Shown piece by piece: positions 6,202 to 13,672 of a stretch of 16,669 nt of DNA. Where the stretch lies: NCBI GenBank assembly GCA_049287565.1, contig JBAQGA010000251.1:1-16669 (forward strand). The letters are read 5' to 3'. A model generated the notes under the pieces. The model had not been told where the DNA came from and did no database searches. It was given only the letters and a program-made list of their open reading frames with translations. Position 1 is the first letter of the stretch; each line of letters opens with the position of its first letter. Both the position numbers and the translations under genes were made by a program. The DNA is from UBA8522 sp049287565. Lineage in GTDB: Bacteria > Acidobacteriota > Aminicenantia > Aminicenantales > UBA8522.

Positions 6202-8582
6202 TCCTGGTCCTCGAGGAGCTGGATCAGGACCGCATGTTCCCCTTCGGGGACTTCAAACTTCTGGGAATCGCCCTTGAAGATCTTGTTGATCTGATTATCC
6301 AGCAGGAGCTGATATTTGCCCTTTTTCAGGAATCGGACCTTGACCTCTCGCGGTTTCAGGGACTTGATCTCGAATGACACTTCGTTCTCGGAGTATAGAA
6401 AATGCCGGAAGACGGCCGCCCCGTTAGTCTTGATAATCTCCTTGTCTTCTTCCTTGAGCTTGGTTTCGGACCGTGAGACTGCGACCTCGTAGTGCCTGCC
6501 CTGGATCGAAACCCGACTGAGCTTTCCCTTTTGTTCGGGATCAAGGATTCCGAAGCGGAAACCCTCCCAGGGAGTGAAATCCAGGTATTCCTCGAGCGCG
6601 ATGAGAGCGAACAGCGGACCCCAACTCTGGTATCTCTGGCCGCCGGCTTCTCCAGTCCGGGAATCGAAGTTTTCCGGGCAGACTTGAAAGTTCTTCCAGC
6701 TCCTGAGGAACAGGGACAGGCTTTTCTGGGCAAATTCTGTGGCCACGGCGTCGAATCCGTAAGCTTTGACCCCCTGGTAGACCAAATAGTTCGTCGGCGG
6801 CCAGATCGTGCCTCTCCAGTATTGCTGCTGGCTGAAGAACGAATCGTCTCTTGAGATCGTCGGCAGAACGTACTCGCCCCAGAATTCCTTGGGGTCGAGG
6901 AGGTGTCTGATCATGAGCGAAGCCCTTCTGGTGTCAGGAATCCTGGCCAGCAACGGGTAGAAGTTCGAGGCGGCCTTCCGTGAGGAGAAGCGCCCGTCCC
7001 AGTGGCGGTCGAAATAAAAGCCTTCCCGCTCGTTCCAGAGCTTTTTATTGATGAGCGCCCGTATATCTTCGTATTCCTGAAGATAGGCGGCATAATCTGC
7101 CGGCCGGTTCAGGATATTGGCGATCTGGGCGAGGCAATAGGCATCTAGGGCATAGAGGCAGTTGAGATCCAGGCAGTTCATGGTCAAGGTCCCCTTGCTC
7201 TCGTCGAAAGAAGCCTCTTCCCAGTTCGGAAGGTCGTCCTGTCCCGACTCCCACATGGCTCGTTGTTTTCCGGTGGCCTTTTCTTCCCACGGTGGAACCG
7301 TGCCGGCGACCAAGTCGGTGTCCGAACCCCATTCGAGCAGTCCGTCGGCGTTGCCGTCACGGCGCGGCCGTCCGTCCGGTTTGGGCGCTTTCCAGAAGGC
7401 ATGCCATCTCGCCAGGTGAGGGAAGGCCTTTGTGAGAAGCTCCATGTCCCCAAGCTTGCCGAAGAGCTTGAGGACGACATAGGCGCCGACCGGAGGTTGG
7501 GAGCGGTCGGGAGTCCCGCTGAAGCGGCTGCGCCAGTTGGGGATGTTGCCGTTGGGATACTGCGTCTCCAACACGGCCGCTGTGATCTCCCGGACATGCC
7601 AGGAGCTCTCGATGGAAACTTCCAAGGCATTGAAGAAAGAATCCCACTCGAAGATGGTCCAGTGGTCGGTCGCTCCGCTCGGCCGGGGGAATATCCAGCG
7701 GCGGCCGGCCGGTGCGAAAAGGCGATGATGATCCGGCTGATAGAGGATCATCCAGAAGAGGTTGTTGGTGATGGCTTCAGCGGCACCCCTGAAGAGCCCG
7801 TCAACCTTCACCCGCTTGTTCCGGTAGCGTGTCTCCTCATCTCGGAGGAAGCTCTCGATGGTTTTCCGGTTCTTGTAGCGGTAGATCTGGTTTTTCAATA
7901 TGTCGGAGTCCTCTCCCACGGCGGCGATGAAGTAGAGATCTTTCTCTTTTTCCATAGAAAAGGAAAGCGGCAGGCCGGGGTCTTCCGGAGAGGGCAGCGA
8001 CTCTCCCAGCCGGTCGGTCCAGAAGATATACTGATAGGCCTTGCCTTCTCCACTCACACCCTGGACCTGACCATCGGGGAGGAGACTGTACTCCCCTTTG
8101 AGGTTCCAGGGAAAATAGTGGATGATCTGGAGGGAGATGTCCTTAGGCGCGAGGATACGGCCGAGCACCGTCCGGTCATCCTGACGGGACCATTCCAGAA
8201 TCAGCCGGTCGGATTTAGATGGCGGCTTAATCAGGATGGGTGTATCGTTTCCCTGGTTGAACGGCAGGCTCAGGTCGGCGACGATCCGGGCATACTGGCC
8301 ATCTGGGGAGTTGGGGCCGACCTCGGAGACGATATAGAAGAAATCGTCGCCGGCGGCTGTTTGGCCCTCCTTTTGGACGCGGAGACGCAGGCCGAAGGCG
8401 ACTTCTCTGGCCGGAGCCAGGACCAGGCCGAACCATTCCTTGCCTTCCAGGGCGCCGATGTACGTTCCCTTCCAGGGATAGAAAACCTCGCCGCCCAACG
8501 GGAGCATCGTCAATATGACCATCATCAGGATGAGAATAGAGATAGCGGCAAGGAACGATCCCGGGTATTTTCTGGCCGTCAT
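6198..8582 (-). CDS. GH63-type alpha-glycosidase, membrane-anchored or exported
   Basis: The 794-residue protein starts with basic residues and a hydrophobic stretch (about 10-28, AAISILILMMVILTMLPL) that should be a signal anchor or uncleaved signal peptide. Residues about 35-260 form a beta-rich N-terminal domain. The (alpha/alpha)6 catalytic region (about 270-700) has GH63 hallmarks: EWDSFF with D314, WESGQDDLP at 444-452, YWRGTIWPPTNY from 588, and ENFDSRTGEAGG with E637. The Asp in the WDxxF or SGxDD block and the Glu of ENFD are the likely acid/base pair, by analogy with YgjK and eukaryotic processing glucosidase I. A small beta domain (about 715-794) follows. Likely substrates are alpha-glucosides such as glucosylglycerate-type or nigerose-type compounds; this cannot be decided here. 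YgjK is of similar length. It diverges from the DUF362 gene. Confidence 0.85.
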   Translation of the reverse strand: MTARKYPGSFLAAISILILMMVILTMLPLGGEVFYPWKGTYIGALEGKEWFGLVLAPAREVAFGLRLRVQKEGQTAAGDDFFYIVSEVGPNSPDGQYARIVADLSLPFNQGNDTPILIKPPSKSDRLILEWSRQDDRTVLGRILAPKDISLQIIHYFPWNLKGEYSLLPDGQVQGVSGEGKAYQYIFWTDRLGESLPSPEDPGLPLSFSMEKEKDLYFIAAVGEDSDILKNQIYRYKNRKTIESFLRDEETRYRNKRVKVDGLFRGAAEAITNNLFWMILYQPDHHRLFAPAGRRWIFPRPSGATDHWTIFEWDSFFNALEVSIESSWHVREITAAVLETQYPNGNIPNWRSRFSGTPDRSQPPVGAYVVLKLFGKLGDMELLTKAFPHLARWHAFWKAPKPDGRPRRDGNADGLLEWGSDTDLVAGTVPPWEEKATGKQRAMWESGQDDLPNWEEASFDESKGTLTMNCLDLNCLYALDAYCLAQIANILNRPADYAAYLQEYEDIRALINKKLWNEREGFYFDRHWDGRFSSRKAASNFYPLLARIPDTRRASLMIRHLLDPKEFWGEYVLPTISRDDSFFSQQQYWRGTIWPPTNYLVYQGVKAYGFDAVATEFAQKSLSLFLRSWKNFQVCPENFDSRTGEAGGQRYQSWGPLFALIALEEYLDFTPWEGFRFGILDPEQKGKLSRVSIQGRHYEVAVSRSETKLKEEDKEIIKTNGAAVFRHFLYSENEVSFEIKSLKPREVKVRFLKKGKYQLLLDNQINKIFKGDSQKFEVPEGEHAVLIQLLEDQD

Positions 8583-8599
8583 GGACGTCTTTCTTTCTT

Positions 8600-8628
8600 A
8601 ATGTACGGCAAAACCGGCCATAAATCAA
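8600..8628 (-). promoter_or_regulatory. Candidate promoter of the GH63 gene
   Basis: On the minus strand TTGATT (8628-8623, 4 of 6) and TACATT (8605-8600, 4 of 6) are separated by exactly 17 bases. The start point would be near 8593, close to the ATG at 8582, leaving room only for a weak purine-rich (AAGAAAG-like) leader. Confidence 0.35.
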
Positions 8629-8702
8629 CGGTTGTCGGCGTCGCGGAGAGCGGGTTTTCTCGCCTTTCAGGTTCCTTTCGGCTAGAATATCTGGCGGAAA
8701 AC

Positions 8703-9929
8703 ATGGGATATTCAGCAACCGCCGCTGCCCAAGGAAGGAACGCGACCCAGAGATCCAGAGTCGCTGTCGTCGGCTGCGCATCCTATGAAGCCGAGCCGCT
8801 GTCCCGTGCCGTGAGGAAAAGTCTGGATCTTCTCGGGAGTCTGAGCTCTTTCCTGACCCGGGGGATGAATGTTTTTGTCAAGATCAATCATCTCGCCTCC
8901 CAGGCACCCCCGGAACGGGCCATCTGCACCCATCCTCTGTTTGTTCGCGAGGTCCTGCGGCTCCTTCTAGACCACGGCGGGCGCGCAATGGTCGGCGATG
9001 ATGTCAATTTTGGCCGGGGAGACGAGTTTCTGACCACCGGTTTTCGCCGGGTCTGCGAGGAACTAGGAGTGCCTCTCGTTAACCTGAGAGAGACCGGATT
9101 TGTCGAGGTTTCCTTGCGCGGGGCCGTTTTGAAATCGGTCTTTATCGCCCGACCCGTCCTCGAGGCGGACGCCGTCCTCAACCTGCCCAAGCTGAAAACG
9201 CATAGCTTCACCGCCTTCACCGGTGCCGTGAAAAACATGTATGGCGTCATCCCCTATGGACTCCGGCTCGAATACCACCGCCGCTTCCCCCGCAACGATA
9301 TCTTTTCGCGAATGCTCGTGGACGTTTTCTCCGCGGCTCCGCCGCGCCTGACCATCATGGATGCCGTTGTCGGCATGGAAGGCGAAGGCCCGTCCTCCGG
9401 AGTCCCCAGGAAGATCGGACTGATCATCGCCGGCCGGGATGCCGTGGCCGTGGATGCGGTCGCTGCGCGTGTGGCCGGCTATCATCCTTCCGCCGTGTTC
9501 ACGACGTCCGCCGCCAACGCCCGCGGTCTCGGCGTCGGCGATCTCCAGGGCATCGATATTCTTGGAGAAAAGATCCAGAACGCCGAGGTCAAGGATTTTC
9601 GGCCGTCTTCGCTGGCCACCGGGATGTTCAGCCGCTGGCTTCCATCCTTTATGTATGCCTATGTTTCCGGTCAGCTCATCCTTACGCCGGAGATCATCCC
9701 CGGTAAGTGCAATGCCTGCCTGGAATGCATCGCCATCTGCCCGGCCAAGACGATCCGTAAGGTCAGGGGGAAGGCCCGGGTCGATAAGACCGGTTGCATC
9801 CACTGCCTGTGCTGCCATGAGGTCTGCATCCACCGCTCCATCCGGCTGCGACAACGTCCTGTCGGAAGAATCATCAGGAGCGCCGACCGCCTCCATAAAA
9901 AAGTCAAGAAGTTACTCAGAAAAATCTAG
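8703..9929 (+). CDS. DUF362 protein with C-terminal 2x[4Fe-4S] ferredoxin domain
   Basis: With an ATG at 8703 the product is 408 residues. Residues about 17-310 are a DUF362 domain: VKINHLAS, the NLPKLKTHSFTAFTGAVKNM block and GRDAVAVDAVAARVAGY are characteristic. The C-terminus has two cysteine motifs, C336-x2-C339-x2-C342-x3-C346-P and C365-x2-C368-x2-C371-x3-C375, expected to bind two [4Fe-4S] clusters. The biochemical role of DUF362 proteins is not established; such fusions are common in anaerobes. It is probably cytoplasmic, with no signal peptide. The frame stays open far upstream (antisense to the GH63 gene), so the start is chosen on GGCGGA 5 bases before 8703 and on where family similarity begins; ATG 8601 is an alternative without a Shine-Dalgarno site. 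A TAGAAT at 8683-8688 could be a -10 but would sit very close to the start. Confidence 0.85.
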   Translation: MGYSATAAAQGRNATQRSRVAVVGCASYEAEPLSRAVRKSLDLLGSLSSFLTRGMNVFVKINHLASQAPPERAICTHPLFVREVLRLLLDHGGRAMVGDDVNFGRGDEFLTTGFRRVCEELGVPLVNLRETGFVEVSLRGAVLKSVFIARPVLEADAVLNLPKLKTHSFTAFTGAVKNMYGVIPYGLRLEYHRRFPRNDIFSRMLVDVFSAAPPRLTIMDAVVGMEGEGPSSGVPRKIGLIIAGRDAVAVDAVAARVAGYHPSAVFTTSAANARGLGVGDLQGIDILGEKIQNAEVKDFRPSSLATGMFSRWLPSFMYAYVSGQLILTPEIIPGKCNACLECIAICPAKTIRKVRGKARVDKTGCIHCLCCHEVCIHRSIRLRQRPVGRIIRSADRLHKKVKKLLRKI

Positions 9930-10036
9930 CTTTTCATTTATCCGCTTTTCTCCCCTCCGAGGATTGGAGTTCTGAAAGTCATCATTCTTCCCCCCGGAAG
10001 CATCTCCTTTTAGGTGATGAATAACTTGGGGATGGA

Positions 10037-10097
10037 GAAGCGACCTCGAAGGTTTTGCCGTCCGGTGGCGTTTTTCGAGGGAAGCCGCTTCCTTTTT
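10037..10097 (+). terminator. Terminator-like hairpin downstream of the DUF362 gene
   Basis: GAAGCG (10037-10042) pairs with CGCTTC (10086-10091), and CCTCGAA (10044-10050) with TTCGAGG (10074-10080), separated by a small asymmetric internal loop. A short GCC/GGC pair (10057-10059 with 10067-10069) can close the apex. The stem is followed by C and TTTTT (10093-10097). This fits an intrinsic terminator about 110 bases after the DUF362 stop. A simpler alternative is the short hairpin GGAAG-CCG-CTTCC at 10080-10092 with the same T-tract. Confidence 0.45.
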
Positions 10098-10137
10098 ATT
10101 GACCGAGGCGAAGGGTTTGGGTGAGGAAGTCCGTGAG

Positions 10138-10284
10138 GGCTCGGGGCAGTGGCATTGAAACCGCGCCCGTTTTCTCCCAGCGCGGAAAACGGGCTCGATT
10201 CGTCGGTCGCTCTTCTCTCCCTGCGGTCGAGAAACCGTGCCCGCTCACTCCTCATACGGATTCCTCATGCCACTGCCCCGAGCC
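10138..10284. repeat. 18-base perfect inverted repeat enclosing a 10-bp hairpin
   Basis: GGCTCGGGGCAGTGGCAT at 10138-10155 is exactly complementary to ATGCCACTGCCCCGAGCC at 10267-10284. Inside, GCCCGTTTTC (10165-10174) and GAAAACGGGC (10185-10194) form a perfect 10-bp stem with a 10-base loop, directly next to a second possible stem (10194-10200 with 10225-10231, two G-T pairs). GAAACCGCGCCCG (10157-10169) recurs as GAAACCGTGCCCG (10231-10243). No target-site duplication flanks the outer arms. It may be a MITE/REP-like repeat or a folded RNA; sequence alone does not decide. Confidence 0.6.
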
Positions 10285-10338
10285 ATTCGTGCATTTTCCT
10301 CTGAGCTGTGCTACATTAGAAAAACCGGAGGCGCGCAC

Positions 10339-11469
10339 ATGGACTTCAATCAATATTTCAAATCCCGCCAAGGAGAGATGATCCATCTCCTGAAAAATAT
10401 CGTCAACCGGGAATCCCCCTCTCCGGACAAGAAAGCTGTGGATGCCTGTTCGGCTTTCGTCGTCGGTGAGTTCAGGAAGACCGGCGCCAAGATCACCCGG
10501 TTCCCGCAGAAGCGGATCGGGGATCTCTTCCTCGTTGAATACCCGGGCTCGGCAAAGGTCTCTACAGAAGGACAGATTCTTGTCCTTACCCATATCGATA
10601 CTGTCTGGCCCGTCGGCAAACTCGCCAAGATGCCCTTCTATATCTCCCAAAACAAGGTTTTCGGGCCAGGCGTGCTGGACATGAAGGCGGGGCTGGTGGA
10701 AGCGATTTTTGCCCTGAAGGCCCTCCACCAGTTCAACCTTAAGCCGTCCCGGAGAATCGCCGTTTTCATCAATTCCGCCGAAGAGGTCGGCAGCGAGCCT
10801 TCAAACGAAGTGATCGTCCGGCTGGCCAAGAGATCAAAACTTGTTCTTTGCCTCGAACCTGCCCTCCCTGGGGGTGCCCTGAAAACCCAGCGCAAAGGGC
10901 GGCTCGTCGTCCGGCTTGAGGTCAAAGGCAAAGCCGCCCACGCCGGGACGCCGGAAAAGGGGATAAACGCCATCGAAGAGCTGATCTCTCAGCTCCATCG
11001 CCTGAAAAAATTGGCTACGGCCGGGACCACGATCAGCATCGACCAGATCGGAGGCGGGGAAAAAGCCAATGTCGTGGCCGAGTCGGCCTGGGGGGTCATG
11101 GACATCCGCTTCTGGACGACCGCTCGGAAGGATAAGATCCTGAAGGCCCTCAAAAGGATGACGCCGGACCGGCCCGGCGCCAAGCTCAAGTTCTTCATCG
11201 ACAGTCTCACCCCCCCGATGGAAAAGACAAAAGCGTCCATCCAGCTCTTCAGGAAAGCCCAGAAGGCGGCCGCGGCGATAGGCATCAGCTTAACGCAGGG
11301 AAGATCAGGAGGAGGATCGGACGCCTCGATCGCCTCGAGCATGGGTGTATCGACCCTGGACGGCCTGGGGCCCGACGGCGACGGCATCCATGCCGAAAAT
11401 GAACACTTCCTCCTCCCCTCTCTCGTCCAACGGACGGCCCTGTTGATGGAACTTCTCCGTCAGCTTTAA
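10339..11469 (+). CDS. M20 family zinc carboxypeptidase (glutamate carboxypeptidase-like)
   Basis: The 376-residue enzyme has the full set of co-catalytic zinc residues of the M20A (carboxypeptidase G2) type: H85 and D87 in LTHIDTVW, bridging D114 in GVLDMKAG, E148/E149 in NSAEEVGS, E173 in CLEPA and H351 in GIHAENE. KGKAAHAGTPEKGINAIEE (in about 195-215) marks the inserted dimerisation domain. It would release C-terminal residues, often glutamate, from peptides or folate-like amides; specificity is not certain. ATG 10339 is chosen because GGAGG lies 7 bases upstream; an in-frame ATG at 10237 would add 34 residues running through the intergenic element and is unlikely. No signal peptide is seen, unlike the exported Pseudomonas enzyme. 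The next gene, 112 bases on, appears to have its own promoter. Confidence 0.9.
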   Translation: MDFNQYFKSRQGEMIHLLKNIVNRESPSPDKKAVDACSAFVVGEFRKTGAKITRFPQKRIGDLFLVEYPGSAKVSTEGQILVLTHIDTVWPVGKLAKMPFYISQNKVFGPGVLDMKAGLVEAIFALKALHQFNLKPSRRIAVFINSAEEVGSEPSNEVIVRLAKRSKLVLCLEPALPGGALKTQRKGRLVVRLEVKGKAAHAGTPEKGINAIEELISQLHRLKKLATAGTTISIDQIGGGEKANVVAESAWGVMDIRFWTTARKDKILKALKRMTPDRPGAKLKFFIDSLTPPMEKTKASIQLFRKAQKAAAAIGISLTQGRSGGGSDASIASSMGVSTLDGLGPDGDGIHAENEHFLLPSLVQRTALLMELLRQL

Positions 11470-11548
11470 GGCAAGTGGAAGGGAGGCCCCGGGGCATTCT
11501 CATTGACTCTGTTGGGCATTTCTGATAACGTGAACGTGACGAATTTTT

Positions 11549-11554
11549 TATAAT
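11549..11554 (+). promoter_or_regulatory. Perfect -10 box upstream of the aminotransferase/serA operon
   Basis: TATAAT occurs at 11549-11554 in an AT-rich patch unusual for this GC-rich window, 27 bases ahead of the ATG at 11582. No good -35 lies 16-18 bases upstream (the region reads ATAACGTGAAC), so the promoter may be activator-dependent or depend on other contacts. GGAGG at 11571-11575, 6 bases before the ATG, is the ribosome binding site. Confidence 0.45.
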
Positions 11555-11581
11555 CTTTCTCACTTTTTTTGGAGGCCTTTT

Positions 11582-12727
11582 ATGATAAAAAAATATTATC
11601 TCCTCTCCCCCGGCCCGACTCCCATCCCCGATGAAGTCCTGGCTGTCGCTGCCCAGCCCATCATCCACCATCGGACGCCGGAATTCAGCGAGATCTTCGT
11701 GCAGGTGTCGGAAGGGCTCAAGTATGTCTTTCAGACCAAGGAGGATGTCTTCATCCTGACCTCCTCAGGGACCGGCGCTATGGAGACGGCGATCGTCAAC
11801 ACGTTGAGCCCCGGCGATACCGTCATCTCCATAAACGGCGGAAAGTTCGGCGAACGGTGGGGCATGATCTGCCGGGCTTACGGAGTGAACGTCCGAGAGA
11901 TCGTGCTCGAGTGGGGAGCCGATTTCAGCCGGGAACAGCTGGCCGCCGAGCTCAAGGCCAATCCTGGAGTGAAGGCCGTGTTCGTGACTCTCTCTGAAAC
12001 CTCGAGCGGCGCGATCTATGACATCAAGGGCTTCGGAGAGGTCGTCTCCCAGACAGAGGCCATCCTCGTGGTCGACGGCATCTCGGGCTTGGGGGCGACG
12101 CCTTGCCCTATGGACGAATGGAAGGTCGATATCCTGGTCTCCGGGTCCCAGAAGTCGTTCATGATTCCGCCCGGTCTGGCCTATATCGCCTTCAGCCCCA
12201 AAGCTTGGAAGCTTGTCGAGACGGCCAAACTTCCCCGGTTCTACTTTGATGCCAAGAAGGCCAAGAAGAACTTGGAAAAGAAAACCTCTCCCTGGACTCC
12301 CGGAATATCGCTCATCATCCAACAGAAAAAGGCCCTGGACATCATCAAGGCCCAGGGTCTCGAGGGCCTTCTGGAGCATCATCGGATCCTCGGCGAGGCC
12401 ACCCGCGCCGGGGTCAAGGCCCTCGGGCTCGAGCTCCTGGCCAAGAGTCCGGGAAACATCCTGACCGCGGTCAAGGTGCCTCCCGGGATCGATGGCAGCC
12501 AGCTGGTCAAGACGATGCAGGGCAAGTACAGGGCCTATATCGCCGGCGCTCAGGATCCCAACAAGGGCAAGTTCTTCCGGATCGCCCACCTCGGCTACAT
12601 GGGCGGTTTCGATATCATCACCTCTCTCTCTGCCCTTGAAATGACATTGGCCGATCTCGGTTTCTCATTCGAGAAAGGCCGTTCCGTCGGAGCGGCGGAG
12701 AGCGTCTTGAAGGAGAATTGGAAATGA
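11582..12727 (+). CDS. Class V PLP aminotransferase (serine/alanine-glyoxylate type), probable role in serine synthesis
   Basis: The 381-residue protein is a fold-type I PLP enzyme of the alanine-glyoxylate/serine-pyruvate aminotransferase group: LLSPGPTPIPDEV near the N-terminus, SSGTGAMETA for phosphate binding, VDGISGLGA with the ring-nitrogen aspartate, and VSGSQKSFM with the PLP lysine K191. Its stop codon overlaps the start of phosphoglycerate dehydrogenase (ATGA). The same gene pair in Thermotoga and various other bacteria is interpreted as an alternative to SerC, the transaminase converting 3-phosphohydroxypyruvate to phosphoserine (or hydroxypyruvate to serine). That role is inferred from neighbourhood, not from specificity residues. 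A strong GGAGG precedes the start and a TATAAT box lies upstream, so this is probably the first gene of the operon. Confidence 0.88.
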   Translation: MIKKYYLLSPGPTPIPDEVLAVAAQPIIHHRTPEFSEIFVQVSEGLKYVFQTKEDVFILTSSGTGAMETAIVNTLSPGDTVISINGGKFGERWGMICRAYGVNVREIVLEWGADFSREQLAAELKANPGVKAVFVTLSETSSGAIYDIKGFGEVVSQTEAILVVDGISGLGATPCPMDEWKVDILVSGSQKSFMIPPGLAYIAFSPKAWKLVETAKLPRFYFDAKKAKKNLEKKTSPWTPGISLIIQQKKALDIIKAQGLEGLLEHHRILGEATRAGVKALGLELLAKSPGNILTAVKVPPGIDGSQLVKTMQGKYRAYIAGAQDPNKGKFFRIAHLGYMGGFDIITSLSALEMTLADLGFSFEKGRSVGAAESVLKENWK

Positions 12728-13623
12728 AGAAGATCCTATTAGCGGATTCTCTGGACAAGAAAGCCACCGAGAAGCTCCAGGCCCTTCCCCGCTTTGAAGT
12801 GACGATCAAGACCGGGATGGACGAGGCCGAGCTCATCAAGACCATCCCCGGATTCAACGCCATCGTCGTGCGCAGTGCCACCAAGGTGACGCGCAAAGTC
12901 ATCGAGGCGGCCAGCGGACTGGAGATGATCGTCCGGGCCGGGATCGGGCTGGACAACGTCGATGCCGTGGCCGCTAAGGAAAAAGGCATCAAGGTAGCCA
13001 ACACTCCGGCGGCGACGACGGTCTCCGTGGCCGAGATTACCTTCGGGCTGATGCTCGGAGCCGTCCGCCAGCTCGGCCGGGCCAATCTTTCGATGAAGGA
13101 ACATAAGTGGGAGAAAAAAACGCTCTCCGGGACCGAGCTCTATGAGAAGACCCTGGGGATTATCGGGGGCGGTCGGATCGGCCTGGCCGTCGCGGAGCGA
13201 GCCCTGGCTTTTGGGATGAAGGTCCTCGTCTATGACGTCATCCCGGTCGAGACGAAGCTCGACATCAGGCAGATCGCAATGGACGAGCTCCTGGCCGAAT
13301 CCGATATCATTACGCTGCATACTCCCAAGCAGGCCAAGCCTTTGCTCGGCCGCGAGGAGTTCTTGAAGATGAAGGAGGGTGTTATCCTGGTCAACGCCGC
13401 CCGCGGTGGTGTCGTGGACGAGGCCGCGCTTTTGGAAGCCCTCAACTCCGGCAAGGTTCGGGCCGCCGCCCTGGACGTCTTTGAAAAGGAGCCGCCGGCG
13501 GATTTTGCGCTGATCGACCATCCCAACGTGATGGTCACGCCGCACATCGGGGCGGCCGCCCAAGAGGGCCAGAAGCGGGCGGGCCTGGAGGTCATCAGGA
13601 TCCTGGAGGAAAACCTGGCCTGA
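12724..13623 (+). CDS. serA: D-3-phosphoglycerate dehydrogenase, short form without ACT domain
   Basis: The 299-residue protein is a D-isomer 2-hydroxyacid dehydrogenase expected to oxidise 3-phosphoglycerate to 3-phosphohydroxypyruvate with NAD. It shows the GIGLDNVD and NTPAATTVSVAE substrate-domain blocks, the Rossmann loop GIIGGGRIG, catalytic R227 in NAARGGVVDE, the Glu of DVFEKEPP and H274 in TPHIGA. It ends right after the second substrate-domain helix, so it lacks the ACT regulatory domain that gives serine feedback in the E. coli enzyme. The ATG at 12724 overlaps the aminotransferase stop and has AAGGAG 8 bases upstream; an in-frame TTG at 12718 is too close to that site. Other hydroxyacid dehydrogenases share the fold, but the neighbour supports SerA. 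Confidence 0.87.
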   Translation: MKKILLADSLDKKATEKLQALPRFEVTIKTGMDEAELIKTIPGFNAIVVRSATKVTRKVIEAASGLEMIVRAGIGLDNVDAVAAKEKGIKVANTPAATTVSVAEITFGLMLGAVRQLGRANLSMKEHKWEKKTLSGTELYEKTLGIIGGGRIGLAVAERALAFGMKVLVYDVIPVETKLDIRQIAMDELLAESDIITLHTPKQAKPLLGREEFLKMKEGVILVNAARGGVVDEAALLEALNSGKVRAAALDVFEKEPPADFALIDHPNVMVTPHIGAAAQEGQKRAGLEVIRILEENLA

Positions 13624-13672
13624 TCGCGGCCACGCCGATCTGATATCGGTCGGCCCTGGGAAAAGAGGTCCC

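Larger units (their letters stand above)
9930..10338. other. 409-base non-coding gap with two structured elements
   Basis: No convincing gene is seen on either strand. A short minus-strand frame here reads ...GLPHPNPSPRSIKRKR..., the kind of artefact that dispersed intergenic repeats often produce. The gap holds a T-tailed hairpin (10037-10097) and an 18-base inverted-repeat element with an inner hairpin (10138-10284), both listed separately. Bases 9930-10036 show no feature I can support. Confidence 0.6.

Noticed and set aside
8683..8688. TAGAAT as the -10 of a DUF362 promoter
   Set aside because: No acceptable -35 lies 16-18 bases upstream and it is only 14 bases from the chosen start, so it is not listed as a feature.
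7263..8702. Very long open plus-strand frame running upstream of the DUF362 gene, opposite the GH63 gene
   Set aside because: It is antisense to a gene with clear GH63 motifs, its composition is that of a shadow frame, and it merely stays open into the DUF362 gene. Family similarity begins only after about 8703.
10237..10338. Upstream ATG that would extend the M20 peptidase by 34 residues
   Set aside because: It passes through the inverted-repeat element, has no Shine-Dalgarno site and precedes the conserved start; GGAGG 7 bases before 10339 fits better.
10010..10381. Two short frames (one on each strand) in the 9930-10338 gap as possible small proteins
   Set aside because: Sequences are rich in Pro/Arg/Ser without hydrophobic pattern or motif, and the DNA is dominated by inverted repeats.
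11486..11495. GCCCCGGGGC palindrome after the M20 gene as a terminator
   Set aside because: There is no loop between the arms and no T-tract following it; it is short and likely to occur by chance in GC-rich DNA.
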